This document shows positions 21,436 through 33,026 of a stretch of 64,000 bases of DNA, in pieces. Location: positions 59,111,466 through 59,175,465 of the forward strand of contig NC_134082.1 in NCBI RefSeq assembly GCF_000715075.1, given 5' to 3'. The notes beneath the pieces were generated by a model. That model was not told the origin of the DNA. It did not search any database and saw only the letters and a program-made list of their open reading frames with translations. How positions within the stretch are numbered: the first letter of the stretch is position 1; every line of letters starts with the position of its first letter. The position numbers and the translations under genes are program-made. Source of the DNA: Nicotiana tabacum (lineage: Eukaryota > Streptophyta > Magnoliopsida > Solanales > Solanaceae).

Positions 21436-22440
21436 CCAGTAGGTGGTGGAGATCGTTCGGATATTGGAGGGTATGTGGGACCGGGAGAGAGGAGAAGGAA
21501 GCCAAGAAGCCTCGAGATTGGCACATATAGTGGTGCCCGTGCTCCAGCTTCAACCCATCATGGTAGAGGTTATGTGAGACATCCTGTTCATTCAGCACTT
21601 CTAGATTCTAACGGTATTCCGGCTATTTCCAGGTCTTAGGTTGCCCATTATGCACCACCACTATCTAGTGCACCTCCTGCATAGGGTGCTTTCAACGGTC
21701 AGTCGAGCCGACCAGGACAGGGCTAGTTTTAGAAGCCGTGCCAACTAGGGTTGCTGCTCCACATATTCCATTGAGTCCACAGACTTCTACTCAAACTCCA
21801 CTTATTCCACAGGGCCCCCAAACTTCTCAGGCAATAGTTACCGCACAAGTTGCCACTCCACCTACACAAGCAGCTAGAGGTAGAGGTCGAGAGGGTAAAG
21901 GTCGCCCTAGAGGGGGAGTCTAGTCGACATGTTATTCTCTTCTGACTAGGATGGAGGCGGTTGCATCAAACTCAGTCATCACAAGTATTGTTTCGGTTTG
22001 TCATAGATATGCATCAGTCTTATTTGATCCAGGCTCCATTTATTCTTATGTATCATCTTACTTTGCTCCATATTTTGGTATATCCCATGATTTCTTGAGT
22101 TTTCCTATTTATATGTCCATGCCAGTTGGGGGATTCTATTATTGTTGACTATGTGTATTGGTCGTGTTTAGTTGTTCTTGGTAGCTTTGAGACCAGAGAT
22201 GACCTGTTGTTGCTCAGTATGGTAGATTTTGATGTTATTTTGGGCATGGACTGGTTGTTGCCCTATCATATTATTCTTGATTGTCATGCCAAGATAGTGA
22301 CGTTGGCTATGCCAGGTTTGTCGCGGTTGGGGTGGAGGGGTTCTTTGGATTATATTCCTAGTAGGGTAGTATCTTTCTTTAAGGCACGCCAGATGGTTGT
22401 GAAGGGGTGTGATACATATCTAGCCTTTGTGAGGGTGTCA
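21436..22440 (+). pseudogene. Chromovirus gag C-terminus and protease
   Basis: The gag tail contains the Pro/Thr/Gln-rich PLIPQGPQTSQ region and a basic RGRGREGKGRPRGG segment. The protease region has ASVLFDPGSIYSYVSSYF, with D-P-G in place of the usual D-S/T-G, then a frame change near 22140 and DFDVILGMDWLLPYH, the conserved C-terminal protease block. The gag zinc knuckle has been lost. Several stops and a frameshift make it non-functional. Confidence 0.8.
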
Positions 22441-22479
22441 GTATTAATACTCCTACCGTTGAGTCAGTTCCGGTAGTGA

Positions 22480-23850
22480 GAGACTATCCAGATGTATTTT
22501 TGGTGGATCTTCGGGTGCATGTCGCCCCACATGGATGTTAACTTTGGTATTGATTTATTGCCAGGCACTCAGTCCATTTCTATTCAACTATAATGTATGG
22601 CCCCAATGAAGCTGAAGGAGTTAAAAGAGCAGTTGCAAGAGTTGCTTGATAAGGGTTTCATTCGGCCTACTATGTCACCTTGGGGTGATCCGGTCTTGTT
22701 TGTAAAGAAAAAGGATGGTTCTATGTGCATGTGTATTGATTATCGATAGTTGAACAAGGTTACAGTGAAGAATAGGTATCTATTGACATATGTTGATGAC
22801 ATATTTGATCAGCTACAGGGTGCTAGAGTATTCTCAAAGATTGATTTGCGGTCAAGTTATCATCAATTAAAGATTTAGGATCTGAATATTCCCAAGACTG
22901 CCTTCAGGATTTGGTATGGTCATTACGAGTTCCTTGTAATGTCATTCAGGCTGACCAACTCCTCAACATCATTCATGCACTTGATGAACAGTGTATTCCA
23001 GCCCTATCTTGACTCATTTATCATTGTGTTTATTGATGATATCTTAGTGTACTCCCAGAGTTGAGATGATCATGAGAAATACTTGAGGATTGTGCTTCAG
23101 ACCTTGAGAGAAAAGAAATTGTATGCAAAAATTTGAAAATGTGAATTCTAGCTTGATTAGTGGCGTTTTTAGGGCATTTAGTGTCGAGTGAGGGGATCAA
23201 GGTAGATCTGAAGAACATTGAAGCAGTGCTGAGTTGGCCCAGACAGTCTTCAGCTACTGAGATCTAAATTTTTCTTGGTTTGGCAGGGTATTACCGTCGA
23301 TTTGTAGAGGGTTTCTCATCTATTGATACACATATAGCCAGATTGACCCAGAAGGGTGCTTCATTCAGGTGGACCGAGAAGTGTAAAGAGAGCTTTCAGA
23401 AGCTCAAGATTGCTTTGAATACAACACCAGTGTTGGTGTTGCCTACGGGTTCGGGGTCTTACACTATGTATTGTGATGTGTCGCATGTTGGCCTCGGCGC
23501 GGTGTTGATGCAAGACGGTAGGGTAATCGCCTACGCATCTAGACAAATGAAGGTACATGAGAAGAATTATCATGTCCACGGCCTTGAGTTAGCAGTTATT
23601 GTTCATGTCTTGAAGATTTGGCGGCACTATTTGGAAGGTGTCCTTTGTGAGGTCTATACCGACCACCGAATTCTATAACATCTGTTCAAATAGAAGGATC
23701 TTAACTTGCGGCAGCGGAGATGGTTAGAGTTGCTTAAGGACTATGATATCACCATTCTACATCTTCCTGGAAAGGTCAATATGGTTCCCGATGCCTTGAG
23801 CCAAAAGTCGGAGAGCTTGGGCAGTTAAGCATATCTACTGGAAGCGGAGA
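22480..23850 (+). pseudogene. Chromovirus reverse transcriptase and RNase H
   Basis: RT blocks, partly in one frame with stops, are [51 protein letters not shown] and the catalytic [10 protein letters not shown]. RNase H occupies an open frame (23280-23678) with [46 protein letters not shown] and [13 protein letters not shown]. The connection LPGKVNMVPDALS follows. At least seven stops and a frameshift near 23140-23280 inactivate it. Confidence 0.85.
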
Positions 23851-23859
23851 GGCCATTAG

Positions 23860-25087
23860 CATTGGATGTTCAGGCCTTGTCCAACCAGTTTGTTAGAATG
23901 GATGTTTCGGAGCCGAGTCAAGTATTGGCTTCTGTGGTTTCTCAATCCTCCCTATATGATCGTATCAGAGAGTGTCAATATGACGACCCCCATTTGTTTG
24001 TCCTCAAAGACATGGTTCAGCACGGTGATTCCAAGGAGGTTACTATTGGAGATGACAGTGTGTTACAGTTGTAGGCCGGCTATTTGTGCTCAATATAGAT
24101 GGTTTGTGCAAGTTAATTCTTCAGGAGGCCTATAGTTCGCATTACTTTATTTTTTCATGTGCCGCTAAGATGTATCGGGACTTGAGACAGCACTATTTAG
24201 TGGAGGAAAATGAAGAAAGACATAATAGAGTATGTAGCTCGGTGCCTAAATTATCAGCAGGTAAAGTATGAGCATCATCGGCCAGGTGGGTTACTTCAGA
24301 GGCTTGAGATTCCTGAGTGGAAATGGAAGCAAGTTACCATGGATTTTGTTGTTGGGATCCCACGGACTCAGAAGAAGTTTGATGCAATATGGGTGATTGC
24401 TGATAGGTTGACCAAGTCGGCTCATTTCATTTTAGTGGTGACTACTTATTCTTCAGAGTAGCTGGCTCAAGTCTATATTCGCGAGATTGTCTGACTTCAT
24501 GGCGTGTCGGTATCCATCATCTCTGATCAAGATACGCAGTTTACATCGCGATTCTGGAATGCAGTATAGCGTAAGTTGGGCACACGGGTTGAGTTAAGCA
24601 CAACATTCCACCCTCAGATGAACGAATAGTCTGAGCGCACTACTCAGATATTGGAGGATATGCTTCATGCATGTGTGATGGAGTTTGGGGGTTCTTGGGA
24701 TCAGTTCTTGCTGCTTTCGGAGTTTGCCTACAACAATAGCTACCAATCGAGCATTCAAATGGGTCCGTATCAGGCCTTGTGTGGGAGGCGGTGTCGGTCT
24801 CCGATGGGTTGGTTTGAGCCAAGCAAGGCTAGGCTATTGGGTACTGACCTGGATCAGGATGCTTTGGAAAAGGTTAAATTGATTCAAGATCGGCTTCGCA
24901 CAACCCAATGTAGATAGAAGAGTTATGTGGATCGAAAGGTTCATGACATTGCATTCATAGCTAGGGAGCGAGCATTGCTCCAGGTCTCGCCCATGAAGGG
25001 TGTTATGAGGTTCGGGAAGAAGGATAAGTTGAGCCCTAGGTATATCAGACCTTTTGAGATTCTTGAGAGGATTGGAGAGGTGGCCTA
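23860..25087 (+). pseudogene. Chromovirus integrase, interrupted
   Basis: A zinc-binding region with altered residues (CLNYQQVKYEHHRPGG near 24243) is followed by the core with MDFVVGIPRTQKKFDAIWV, IISDQDTQFTSRFW and FHPQMNE plus stop, where a Glu-containing motif is expected. SYQSSIQMGPYQALCGRRCR and the GPF/Y-like KLSPRYIRPFEILERIGEVAY come next. The frame then breaks exactly where the next element has inserted. The remaining C-terminal part is at 34990-35330. Confidence 0.85.
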
Positions 25088-25975
25088 TGTCACGACCCAA
25101 ACCTATATACATGATACTACCTGCAAAACCTCTAAGTAGGCATAACCATAATATATACAAGTCGGGACGGGGCTCCCTACATCCTCATAAAATAACCAAA
25201 TACCTTTAAAACCCTGACTTGGTAATATCCTAAGAAGAGGTGGAACTCACCAACAAAAAACTGACACTTGGAGGAAGTCTACAGTAGAGGGTCCTTGCCT
25301 CGTCCTATATAAGAACCTCGATCAGACACACTTCGAAGTGGAATCTTCATGTCCTTATCAGTTACCTTCCTTTTCTTGGCCCGACTACTATCTTCTTTCT
25401 CTGCGTATCCCATAACATACACTGGCGAACCTTGATTGACGGACTCCCAAGACTGTGGACTATCCGGAACCTTAGAAGAGTTGGTTTCCTCAAATACCTT
25501 GACATAGTTTTGAGCCTGAGGGAATCCCACCTGTGCCAATCCATGCACTACTCCCCTCATACCCTGATCAATGGGCTGTAACTAAGGGCCTTGATGAGGT
25601 CGGAACTCCTCTTACCCTATCTACTGCTGGAGTGGTCGAAACAACGCGAACGGATGGCTCATATGGATCCTCCAATAGATCCTCCTCAATAGAACCCATG
25701 ATCTACGATGGGTCTGATTCCATAGTATAACTTATCTCTCATTCTAGCACTTTCGTAGCCTTCTGACCCGTGCTAGAGGTTGTAGTATTCGAAGGCATCG
25801 CTAAAAACGTAACACATCGTTAGGAACACGAATGCTTATATTGCACGATCTAATATAAGAAGAGAGGATAACATCTTATATGTCCTGTAGCCTCCTATCT
25901 ATAAGTGTGGTGCATGACACACCCATAAACAAGACTCTACTAGACACGGTCTGTAGGCAACCCTAGGACAGAACT

Positions 25976-25987
25976 GCTCTGATACCA
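25976..25987 (-). other. Primer-binding-site sequence inside the 3' compound LTR
   Basis: Plus strand GCTCTGATACCA, which on the minus strand is TGGTATCAGAGC, complementary to the 3' end of initiator tRNA-Met and the standard PBS of chromoviruses. It lies four bases inside the inner LTR end at 25992. Its presence within a 3' LTR is anomalous. Confidence 0.8.
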
Positions 25988-27660
25988 CTTTTGTCACGAC
26001 CCAAACCGATAGGCCGCGACGGGTGCCTGAGTCCTATCTGTCAAACACCCCTAAGCATACGTCTAAGATATGAACCTATATAACATCTGCTGCATTACAA
26101 AAATAACATACGTAAAGGAAACCTGCCATCAAGGCATATGTACATATACGTGAAGAATACAATGGGCGAGCCGGCAAGGCTGCTATATTCAATTATACAT
26201 CCAAAATTGAAAGCCGACAAGGCCACATACAACCCAACTAGACATATTGTCTACAGACCTTTCATAGAAACATAACTGTACAAAGACGGGACTGAGTCAC
26301 GTCATACCCATATACATACATACATATATATATATGTAAATGTATCGTACCAAAACAAAAAGCAGCTCCGGATCAAGTGGAGCACGCCAACTCTCGCTTA
26401 TCAAGAATCCTAAGAATGGGGACCGTCAGCTTGCCTACCTGCACCTGCAGGCATGAAACGCAGGCCCCATGAAATAAGGCATCAGTACGAAAAATGTACT
26501 GAGTGTGTGAGGCATGAAAATAAGCACGTAAAGACATAGATGAAACATGGAATACAGAAATACCTTTAAATCTGAATAACTCTGTAAATTTTGAAACGTT
26601 TATAATATCATGCACATGCGTATAAATGTCATGCCATGAATAAGTATGGGTGTACATAATATCATCAAGCCATTGTGGGCACATCATCAACATATACCAG
26701 CTGATCATGTGGTGGTGCGTTTATAACGTCATAATGTCTTCCCATATCTCATATACATATACATACATATATACGCATATATAACGCCGTTTGAATCATA
26801 TTTCAGCCATTGTGGGTAATATCATCATCATATACCAGCTGATCAGGTAGTGGTGCGTCTATAATACCGTAACCTTTTTCCATATCCCATATACATATAT
26901 TTACATATATATGCGTATATAACACCATCTGGTCATGGGTCAATGCACATGTAAAAATGAGTGAAATGCATGAAAAATACATAATAATCTCGATATTCCT
27001 TCCGGATAAACTTTTCCAACTGCGTATTATTCTGAGACCCATGAATAGAAAATAATAATAATTTTTTTTGGGAAATCAAGATTATAAACACCCCCTAATA
27101 ATTCTATGAATAGAGTAATTTATGGAAACTGCGTATTTGTTCGTTTCTTCAGTATAATTTGGATCATGCTAAAAGAAAGAAGGAAGGGCATTAACATACC
27201 TGGAGTAGGGAAAACTCCGTGTAATATTCCTTAGAATTCCAAAAATCGGATTAAGCTTCTGCTTTCTTAATCCTTGAACGAAACCATGCTATGGTTTTGA
27301 ATATTTGGACGAAAAGCTTCTGTTTCTAGCGTCCTTGGTTTGTGAACCAAATACAGAATATGTTTTTTTATCAAATGAATTCATTACTAAGTTCTTAGAT
27401 ACAAGTCTTATTTACTAAGACTTAAGTCATGTATTAGTTATATTTACAATTAGCCATGTGGCAACAATGACTACTTAGTCATTTCTAATGTTGTGGCTTC
27501 TTGCCACGTGGGGTGGGGGTGGGATATAATTTATTAATTTTTTATTCACTTATTAGTTAACTGGGTAATGTCTTGTTACCCGATAATTAATCAATTACCC
27601 GCATAATTTAAAAATTATCAAAAATTACTAAAATTCTATTTATTTTTAAAATACTTCATA

Positions 27661-27878
27661 CTCCCTCTGTTTCAATTTATGTGAACCCATTTGACTGAGC
27701 ACGGAGTTTAAGAAAAGAGAGAAGACTTTTGATCTCGTGGTGTAAAATGAGGCACATATATTTTGTGTGGCTATAAATCATTGTGTAAAAGTAAACTGTT
27801 TCCAAATAAGGAAAGGGGCCATTCTTTTTGGCACGGACTAAAAAGGAAATAGGTTCATATAAATTAAAATGGAGGGAG
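27661..27878. mobile_element. Stowaway-type MITE
   Basis: A 218-bp element with terminal inverted repeats CTCCCTCTGTTTCAATTTAT at the left and ATAAATTAAAATGGAGGGAG at the right, flanked by TA. The terminal motif CTCCCTCYRTY and the TA target are the hallmarks of Stowaway (Tc1/mariner-related) MITEs. The sister LTR at about 34705-34720 has the uninterrupted sequence ACTTCATACTTTATATAT, so the unoccupied site is visible in the same window. The filled site has one extra TA at its right border. Confidence 0.9.
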
Positions 27879-28159
27879 TATATACTTTATATATTATACT
27901 ATCGTGGTCATATGGTACCTTGCATGGTACTAGTTCATAATTATCGGGTATTATCGCTCGACCCGTATTTTATTCTAAATAGACCACTTTCAACGAAACT
28001 CGTTTTCTTTAATCCGCGTACCCTTTTATCTTTTATAACACTTATTTATCGCTTATTATAAATAGCGTAAGTACGTTAACGTCATGATGATCTCATCCCC
28101 GAGTCTACGTCGGTTAACTGAAAACGAAATTTTAACGTACGAAAACGCGAAATGTAACA

Positions 28160-29933
28160 TCCTTTCCCCCTTAGAAACATTCGTCCTCGAATGTTCAACT
28201 CCCTATAATCTGCATAACTTTGGCAGGGTCACTTTTGTAACAGCACCACTACCAATTCTCCTCGTAGAAGCTTAATAATCCAATGCCACACAGGACCATA
28301 ATTATGAATAACGATCATGGCCTCACACGACCAACGACAATAACCAACATAAGAACTTATACACGTACCTTATGATTATGACGTCTCAGTCGCACCCTTC
28401 TCTTTAGGAGAAAATAAGTAGGGATATCTAGATTTCATATTTTCCTCGGCCTCCCATGTCATTTCTTCCACATTGTTGTTTCTCCAAAGTACTTTCACGG
28501 AAGCTACCTCCTTATTCCGCAGCTTGCGGATTTATCGATCTAAAATGGCAACTGGAATTTCCTCGTATGACAAGTCCTCTGTAATCTATACATCATTCGT
28601 GGGCACTACTCAAGTAGGATCGCCAATGCACTTTCGTAACATAGATACGTGTAAAACTGGATGGACGGACTCCAATTCCGAGGGCAATTTTAACTCATAA
28701 GCTACTCGGCCCACTCTCTGAATGATCCTACAAGGCCCAATATACCGTGGGCTAAGTTTTCTTTTCTTGTCAAACCTCATCACACCCTTCATAGGCGATA
28801 CTTTTAAGAATACCCAGTCATCAACCCAGAACTCTAAATCTCGTCATCGTACGTCAGAATATGACTTCTGACAACTTTGAGCTGTCAATAGTCGATCCCG
28901 AATCAAATTTACTTTTTCTATGGCTTGCTGAACCAGGTCTAGCCCGTGTAATCCAGATTCTCCAACATCAAACCACCCTTTAGGCGACCTACACTTCCGT
29001 CCGTAAAGAGCTTCGTATGGAGTCATCTGAATGCTGGAATTGTAGCTATTATTATAGCTAACTCAATAAGTGGCAGATGATCATCCCAGCTACCTTTGAA
29101 GTCTATTACACAAGCTTGTAACATATCCTCCAGTATTTGAATAGTACGCTCAGCCTGTCCGTCTGTCTGGGGATAAAATGTTGTACTTAGACTTACTTGA
29201 GTCCCCAATCCCTTTTGGAAGGACCTCCAGAAGTTAGCTGTAAGTTGAGCTCCTCTATTCGAGATAATAGATACAGGGACACCATGTAGTCGTACTATCT
29301 CCTTTATATAAAGCCTCGCATAATCCTCTGAGGAATACATAGTTCTAACGGGCAGAAAATGGGTTGACTTTGTAAGCCTATAAACAATCACTCATATTAA
29401 ATCAAACTTATGCTGGGTATGAGGTAAACCTACGATGAAGTCTATATTGATTACTTCCCATTTCCAAGTCGGAATCTCATAACTTGCAATAATCCACTGG
29501 GTTTCTGATGCTCAATTTTAACCTGTTGATAATTAGGACACTGAGAAACAAACTCTGCTATATCCTTTTTCATTTCGTCCAACCAATACACTTTTCTGAT
29601 ATCATGATACATCTTTGTTTCTCCTGGATGGATAGAATAACGAGAATAATGAGTTTCTCCCATAACCTGCTGACGCAGCCCTGCAACATTAGGCACACAT
29701 AATCGTCCTCGATATCTGAGGACCCCATCTTCTGTAATTTCAAATGGTGTCTTCTCCTTCTGAGGGATGGTATTCCTATAATGAACTAACACAGGATCCT
29801 CGTACTGGCGTTTCTTTTCTTCAGTTACTAACAATAATGTTGTCGTATCCTGAATACTGATCCCAATATCACCTAAGTCCAGCAACCGAACTCCAAGATT
29901 AGCTAGTTGTTTAACCTCGTGAGCTATTCCCAT
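28160..29933 (-). pseudogene. Nested chromovirus: integrase with chromodomain-like tail
   Basis: Read leftward. The linker and HHCC region are at 29933-29451 (GETHYSRYSIHPGETKMYHD, CPNYQQVKIEHQKPSGLLQV, with the first Cys-x2-Cys changed to CPNY). The core is at 29391-29023 (RLTKSTHFLPV, SIISNRGAQLTANFW, where SDRG would be usual, and TFYPQTDGQAERTIQ). The tail is at 29026-28610 (MTPYEALYGRKCRSP, KRKLSPRYIGPCRII), and a chromodomain-like C-terminus follows to about 28380 with VKVLWRNNNVEEMTWE. Changes in catalytic residues, frameshifts and stops inactivate it. Confidence 0.85.
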
Positions 29934-29942
29934 GTTTTCTGG

Positions 29943-30436
29943 CTATAAATACAAGAGGCTACCCATATATCTACGGTTGAGGGCGTCGGCTACTAAGTTT
30001 GCTTTCCCCGGATGGCATGAAGTATCAATGTCATAATATTTAAGTAGCTTCAACCATCTCCTTTTGACGAAGATTAAATTCCTCTTGCTTGAACATATAC
30101 TAGAGGCTCTTATGATCCATATAGATATCAACATGAATGCCATACAAGTGGTGCCTCCACATCTTTAGTGCATGAATCACCGCGTCTAACTCTAAATCGT
30201 GGGTCGGGTAGTTCTTCTCGTGCTTTCTTAGTTGTCTAAAAGCATAAGCCACAACCTTACCATGCTGCATCAGCACACAACCCAATCCAATGCCTGAAGC
30301 GTCACAATAGATAACGTAACCATCGGTCCCTTCTGGAAGCGTTAGAACCAGTGCTGAAGTTAATCTGTCCTTTAAGGGCTGGAAAACTCCATTCACAAGC
30401 GTCGGTCCATTGAAACCTAGTTATCTTCTGAGTTAA
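29943..30436 (-). pseudogene. Nested chromovirus: RNase H
   Basis: The RNase H frame at 30396-30100 shows [38 protein letters not shown] and [20 protein letters not shown], so the Asp, Glu and Asp positions are present. A frame change follows to LKYYDIDTSCHPGKANLVAD. This is the connection to integrase. It is separated from RT by a foreign block of about 410 bp. Confidence 0.85.
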
Positions 30437-30850
30437 CTTACATGGTTATCCTAATCTTGTACAATTCAAGAAATTCTTCGGAGGCCCAAACTTTATCTTT
30501 TGTCCCTTACAATTGCGCCCTTATCCCACTATTAGGGCAACATTTCATCTATTCTAAACGTTACTCGTCTTAGACTCCTTTGAGTTCATTCGGGCTATAC
30601 TGAGCCTTCTATAACTTAGAGAAACCATCAGCTCTCTTATGAACCTATTCCCAAGGACTTATCTATTCTCTTTACCCTTTTTTTTACTCATCTTTTCTTA
30701 TCCTTCCTCCTGTCTTCCTAAAACCTTATCGCTCTACCATACTTTAGCTTGCGATCTACACATATCTATTTATACTTATTCATAACCTTTCTTCAACTTT
30801 CTTGCACCATAGATTTCCTTATGTTATTCTAGAACATCAAGCAAGACATC
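30437..30850. other. Unidentified insert between RT and RNase H
   Basis: This ~410-bp stretch has no polymerase-like coding potential, although RT and RNase H are normally contiguous. It is CT-rich on the plus strand, with many stops in all frames. No terminal repeats or target duplication are obvious. It could be a filler insertion or a rearranged leader or LTR piece from a related element. Its borders are approximate. Confidence 0.5.
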
Positions 30851-30895
30851 ATATACCACTTTGGTCAAAGGTGCTTAGAAGAGAAGAAGATTTCG

Positions 30896-31700
30896 TTACA
30901 AATTTCTTGTAATAACCTGCCAAAAAAAGCTACGAACCTCCATCGGTGTTGTGGGTCTAGGCCAAGTCTTCACTGCCTCAGTCTCTTGTGTATCCACTCG
31001 GATGTCTTTACTCGAAATAATATGTCCAAGGAAAGCTACAGAGTTCAACCAGAATTTATATTTAGAAAATTTTGCATACAACTTCCCTTCTTGTAGAAAT
31101 CTGAGCACAGTACGTAAGTGATCTGCATGCTCAGCCTCTGAATGAGAATATACCAACATATATCATCGATAAATATGATTACGAACAAATCTTAAAAAAG
31201 TCCTGAACACACGGTTCATTAAATCCATGAATACTGTTGGGGCATTGGTTAGACCGAACGACGTAATCCGAAACTCAAAGTGCCTATATCTAGCTCTGAA
31301 TGCAGTCTTCGGAATATCTTCATCCTTAACCTTTACCTGATGGTACCCAGACTTCAAGTTTATCTTTAAGAAACACTTGGCACCTTATAACTAATCAAAT
31401 AGATTATCAATTCTCGGGACCGGGTACTTATTCTTGATCGTCACCTTATTCAATTGCCTATAATCAATACACATTCCCATAAGGAACCATCTTTCTTTCT
31501 CACAAACAACACAGGTGCTCCCCACGGTGACGTACTAGGTCTGATAAAACCTTTTTCAAGAAAGTCCCTTAGTAATTTCTTTAACTCTTTCAGCTCTGCG
31601 GGGGCCATTCTATAGGGAGGAACAGATATTGGGTGAGTATCTGGTAGTAGGTCAATAGCAAACTCAATATCTCGCTTGGCGGAAGACTCGGAAGCTCATC
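30896..31700 (-). pseudogene. Nested chromovirus: reverse transcriptase
   Basis: Minus-strand RT blocks run from about 31660 downward: [54 protein letters not shown], and [20 protein letters not shown] (31357-31163). The frame then changes, and the region expected to carry the catalytic Asp-Asp box reads NHIYR plus stop, so it is damaged. YSHSEAEHADHLRTVLRFLQ and FLGHIISSKDIRVD follow (31159-30896). Confidence 0.85.
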
Positions 31701-32140
31701 AGGAAAAACATCGGGAAACTTATTCACCACAGGGATAGACTAAATGGTTGGTAACTCTACTTCCACATCCCAAACCCGAATTTAGTGATAAATGTAGTCC
31801 TTTCTGATTATCTTCCGTGCCTTGTGATAGGAGATAAATTTACCTCTTGGCGATGCAGTATTATCTTTCCATTCTAAAACAGACTTTCCTGGAAACTGAA
31901 ATCAAACCACCTTTGGTCTATACTTGATGTTAGCATAACAAAAGGCCAATCAATCCATACCAATTATAATATCAAGTCCTACTCAACCGAGCACCACGAA
32001 CCTAATCCTTGTTTATTCTCAAATCTATCACGGGTCATTACGGCAATATCCATATATATAAGTAACAATATTAAGACTTAACTCGCATAACTAATTTAGA
32101 AAAAGGTTTATATACATAGGGGTCGACTAGGCCATAGACA
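31701..32140 (-). pseudogene. Nested chromovirus: protease remnant
   Basis: This stretch lies between the 5' compound LTR and RT. It is strongly decayed, but minus-strand fragments resembling the C-terminal protease block and the protease-RT linker ([19 protein letters not shown] near the lower end) are visible in shifting frames. No gag lies between it and the LTR. Confidence 0.5.
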
Positions 32141-32269
32141 TATCATACCCAAAACTATATACATGATACTATCTGCAAAACCTCTAAGTAGGCATAACCA
32201 TAATATATACAAGTTGGGACGGGGCTTCCTACATCCTCATAAAACAACCAAACACCTTTAAAACCCTGA

Positions 32270-32838
32270 CTTGGTAATATTCTAAGAAGAGGTGGAACTC
32301 ACCAACCAAAAACTAACATTTGGAGGAAGTCTACAGTAGAGGGTCCTTGCCTCGTCCTATATAAGAACCTCGATCAGACACACTTCGAAGCGGAATCTTC
32401 ATGTCCTTATTAGTTACCTTCCTTCTCTTGGCCTGACTACTATCTTCTTCCTCTATGTATCCCATAATATACACTGACGAACCTTGATTGATGGATTCCT
32501 AAGACTGTGGACTATCCGGAACCTCAGAAGAGCTGGTGTCCTCAAATACCTTGACATAGTTTTGAGCCTGAGGGAATCCCGGCTGTGCCAATCCATGCAC
32601 TACTCTCCTCATACCCTGATCAACGGGTTGTAACTAAGGGCCTTGGTGAGGTCGAAACTCCTCTCACCCCATCTACTGCCAGAGTGGTCGAAACAACTCG
32701 AACGGATGGCTCATATGGATCCTCCTCAATAGAACCCATGATCTCCGATGGTTCTGAATCCATAGTATAACTTATATATCTTTCCAACACCTTCGTACCC
32801 TTCTGACCCGTGCTAGCGGCTGTAGTCTTCGAAGGCAT
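32270..32838 (-). pseudogene. gag N-terminus-like ORF inside the compound LTR
   Basis: It starts at ATG 32838 with MPSKTTAASTGQKGTKVLE and continues through an acidic, Pro/Ser/Thr-rich stretch. A frame change near 32620 leads to VHGLAQPGFPQAQNYVKVFE and a basic end ...RGSYIGRGKDPLL. The start resembles the disordered N-terminus of chromovirus gag; the later part I do not recognise. A paralogous copy lies at about 25279-25806, where AKKRKVTDKD forms a nuclear-localisation-like motif. No capsid domain or zinc knuckle is present. Confidence 0.55.
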
Positions 32839-33014
32839 CGCTAAAAACGTAACACATCGTCAGGAACATGAATCCTTATATCGCACGATTTAAGATAAAA
32901 GAGAGGATAACATCCTATATGTCCTGTAGCCTCCTGTTTATAAGTGTGGTGCACGACACACCCATAAACAAGACTCTACTAGACACGGTCTGTAGACAAC
33001 CCTAGGACAGAACT

Positions 33015-33026
33015 GCTCTGATACCA
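33015..33026 (-). other. Primer-binding-site sequence (tRNA-iMet) inside the 5' compound LTR
   Basis: TGGTATCAGAGC on the minus strand, four bases from the inner LTR edge at 33031. It is identical to the site at 25976-25987 and at 57402-57413. Confidence 0.8.

Larger units (their letters stand above)
21436..25087 (+). mobile_element. Chromovirus-type Ty3/gypsy element, 5'-truncated, left portion
   Basis: It begins inside gag, next to the hAT fragment, without a 5' LTR. gag C-terminus and protease follow, then RT, RNase H and integrase, all on the plus strand. It stops inside the integrase C-terminal region, where the 25088-34989 element has inserted, and resumes at 34990. The four bases CCTA flank the insert on both sides (25084-25087 and 34990-34993). 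Confidence 0.85.
25088..28159 (-). mobile_element. 3' compound LTR
   Basis: Outer end TGTCACGACCCAAACC at 25088. The leader/gag-like segment is 25104-25975, an internal PBS copy is at 25976-25987 and the inner LTR is 25992-28159 (which again begins TGTCACGACCCAAACC). The plus-strand right end is AATGTAACA, followed by the polypurine complement CCTTTCCCCC. It contains a Stowaway MITE (27661-27878) absent from the partner LTR. Near 26318-26335 and 26880-26910 are ATATACATATAT runs. Confidence 0.75.
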
